From Nemertoderma westbladi (taxonomy: Eukaryota; Xenacoelomorpha; Nemertodermatida; Nemertodermatidae): a stretch of DNA of 29,454 bases. The translations under genes were made by a program, and so were the position numbers. The notes beneath the pieces are model-generated. The model saw only the letters and a program-made list of their open reading frames with translations. It made no database searches and was not told the origin of the DNA. Of this stretch, positions 28,616-29,454 are shown piece after piece. Position 1 is the stretch's first letter; every line of letters begins with the position of its first letter. The DNA lies in contig JAUCBJ010008446.1 in assembly GCA_032718475.1 (NCBI GenBank), forward strand, positions 1 through 29,454, read 5' to 3'.

Positions 28616-29325
28616 ACTTAGTTCCAATTTAAGCCTCATGCGAATTTAGTTCCAATGGAAAATAATTTAGTTCCAATGGAAACGAATTTAGTTCCAATTT
28701 TGGCGAATTTATTTCCAATTTAGGCGAACTTAGTTCCAATAACTAGAGAAAAAAGTTCGTACCCATTGGAACTAAATTCGCTTCCATTGGAACTAAATTC
28801 GCATCCACTGGAACTAAATTCGCATGCATTGGAACTAAATTCGCATCCATTGGAACTAAGTTCGTTTTGATATTCTGGGATTGGAACTAAGTTCGGCTCG
28901 ATTGGAACTAAGTTCGCTTTGTAAAATTTATTTTGGAACTAAATTCGTTTCAATTGGAACTAAGTTTGCCTTTGAAAATGTGCGATTAGAACTAAGTTCG
29001 TGCTACCCACGTAGCTATCCCCACGATTGAAACATTGGAACTAAGTTCGTACCCATTGGAACTAAATTCGCTTCCATTGGAACTAAATTCGCTTCCATTG
29101 GAACTAAATTCGCATGCATTGGAACTAAATTCACATGCATTGGAACTAAATTCGCATCCATTGGAACTAAGTTCGTTTTGATATTCTGGGATTGGAACTA
29201 AGTTCGCCTCGATTGGAACTAAGTTCGCTTTGTAAAATTTATTTTGGAACTAAATGCATTTCAATTGGAACTACATAAGTTCGCCTTTGAAAATGTGCGA
29301 TTGGAACTAAGTTCGTGCTAACCTT
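28616..29325. repeat. ACTAA-core satellite array that switches orientation once
   Basis: About six units read TTAGTTCCAAT (28616-28742), then about 22 read ATTGGAACTAA (28760-29320), mostly at a 21-bp pitch. The switch is at about 28743-28753. The second part is itself duplicated: GTTCGTACCCATTGGAAC occurs at 28755 and 29045 (290 bp), with one extra 21-bp unit in the later copy. Confidence 0.9.
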
Positions 29326-29454
29326 ATGAGTTACCAGTGGAGCACGGGCCTTTTAGTAGAAGCCACATTCAGCGTCACACCTCTGATTGCAGTTTAGGAA
29401 TGTAATTTTGTAAATTTAGGGCCATTTTTTATATTTTTATATTTTGTTAGGGCC
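29326..29454. other. window end, GGCC satellite resumes
   Basis: Ends with TTAGGGCCATTTT and TTAGGGCC at the very edge, so the GGCC-rich satellite seen from 20.2 kb probably continues beyond the window. Confidence 0.4.

Noticed and set aside
28616-29325. CRISPR-like appearance of regularly spaced short repeats
   Set aside because: The pitch is 21 bp with no unique spacers, the orientation switches, and the context is a eukaryotic transposon-rich region.

Overview
The window looks like a transposon-dense, AT-rich stretch of an animal genome. Three things support this: a BEL/Pao LTR-retrotransposon gag (a family known from metazoans), a C2H2 zinc-finger gene whose linkers read 'HK-D-I-K-Y' rather than TGEKP, and a decayed copy of a cysteine-rich family that I know from many arthropod genomes. 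My inference is an arthropod, possibly a hemipteran insect. The species call is weak. I saw no bacterial genes, operons, CRISPR arrays, rRNA or tRNA.

Layout, left to right. Bases 1-3637 (minus) hold an uninterrupted BEL/Pao gag (gag-pol start) that runs off the left edge. Upstream of it, 3.7-6.1 kb is non-coding and full of tandem repeats (115-123 bp, 289 bp and 38 bp units, many with TACCGGTA). It probably contains the element's 5' UTR/LTR, which cannot be delimited because its partner LTR lies outside the window. Bases 7250-9022 are a compact 1.77-kb unit: two identical 130-bp direct repeats around one minus-strand ORF with retroviral-type zinc knuckles. It looks like an LTR element carrying only a gag-like gene. 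From 9 to 11 kb there are non-coding hairpins and MITE-like pieces. Bases 11461-12864 are a non-autonomous hAT-type transposon with an 8-bp target duplication.

The only host-like gene is at 13041-14453 (plus). It is a single-exon C2H2 zinc-finger protein with seven tandem 10-residue repeats, each carrying a SUMO-attachment consensus, followed by nine finger units. An in-frame TAA in finger 6 would remove the last fingers. At 17340-18094 (minus) is a frameshifted copy of the repetitive cysteine-rich family.

The right half (15.6-29.4 kb) is layered repeats. It has LINE reverse-transcriptase fragments (one plus-strand motif A-C piece and five copies of a minus-strand C-terminal tail, three of them in tandem), TTAA-bounded piggyBac-like elements, and a 1.54-kb inverted-repeat element containing five 163-bp tandem units. 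It also holds a degenerate GGCC-rich satellite interrupted by insertions, and a closing array of about 28 ACTAA-core units that switches orientation once. The genes do not form a pathway; the common theme is mobile DNA inserting into and duplicating other mobile DNA.
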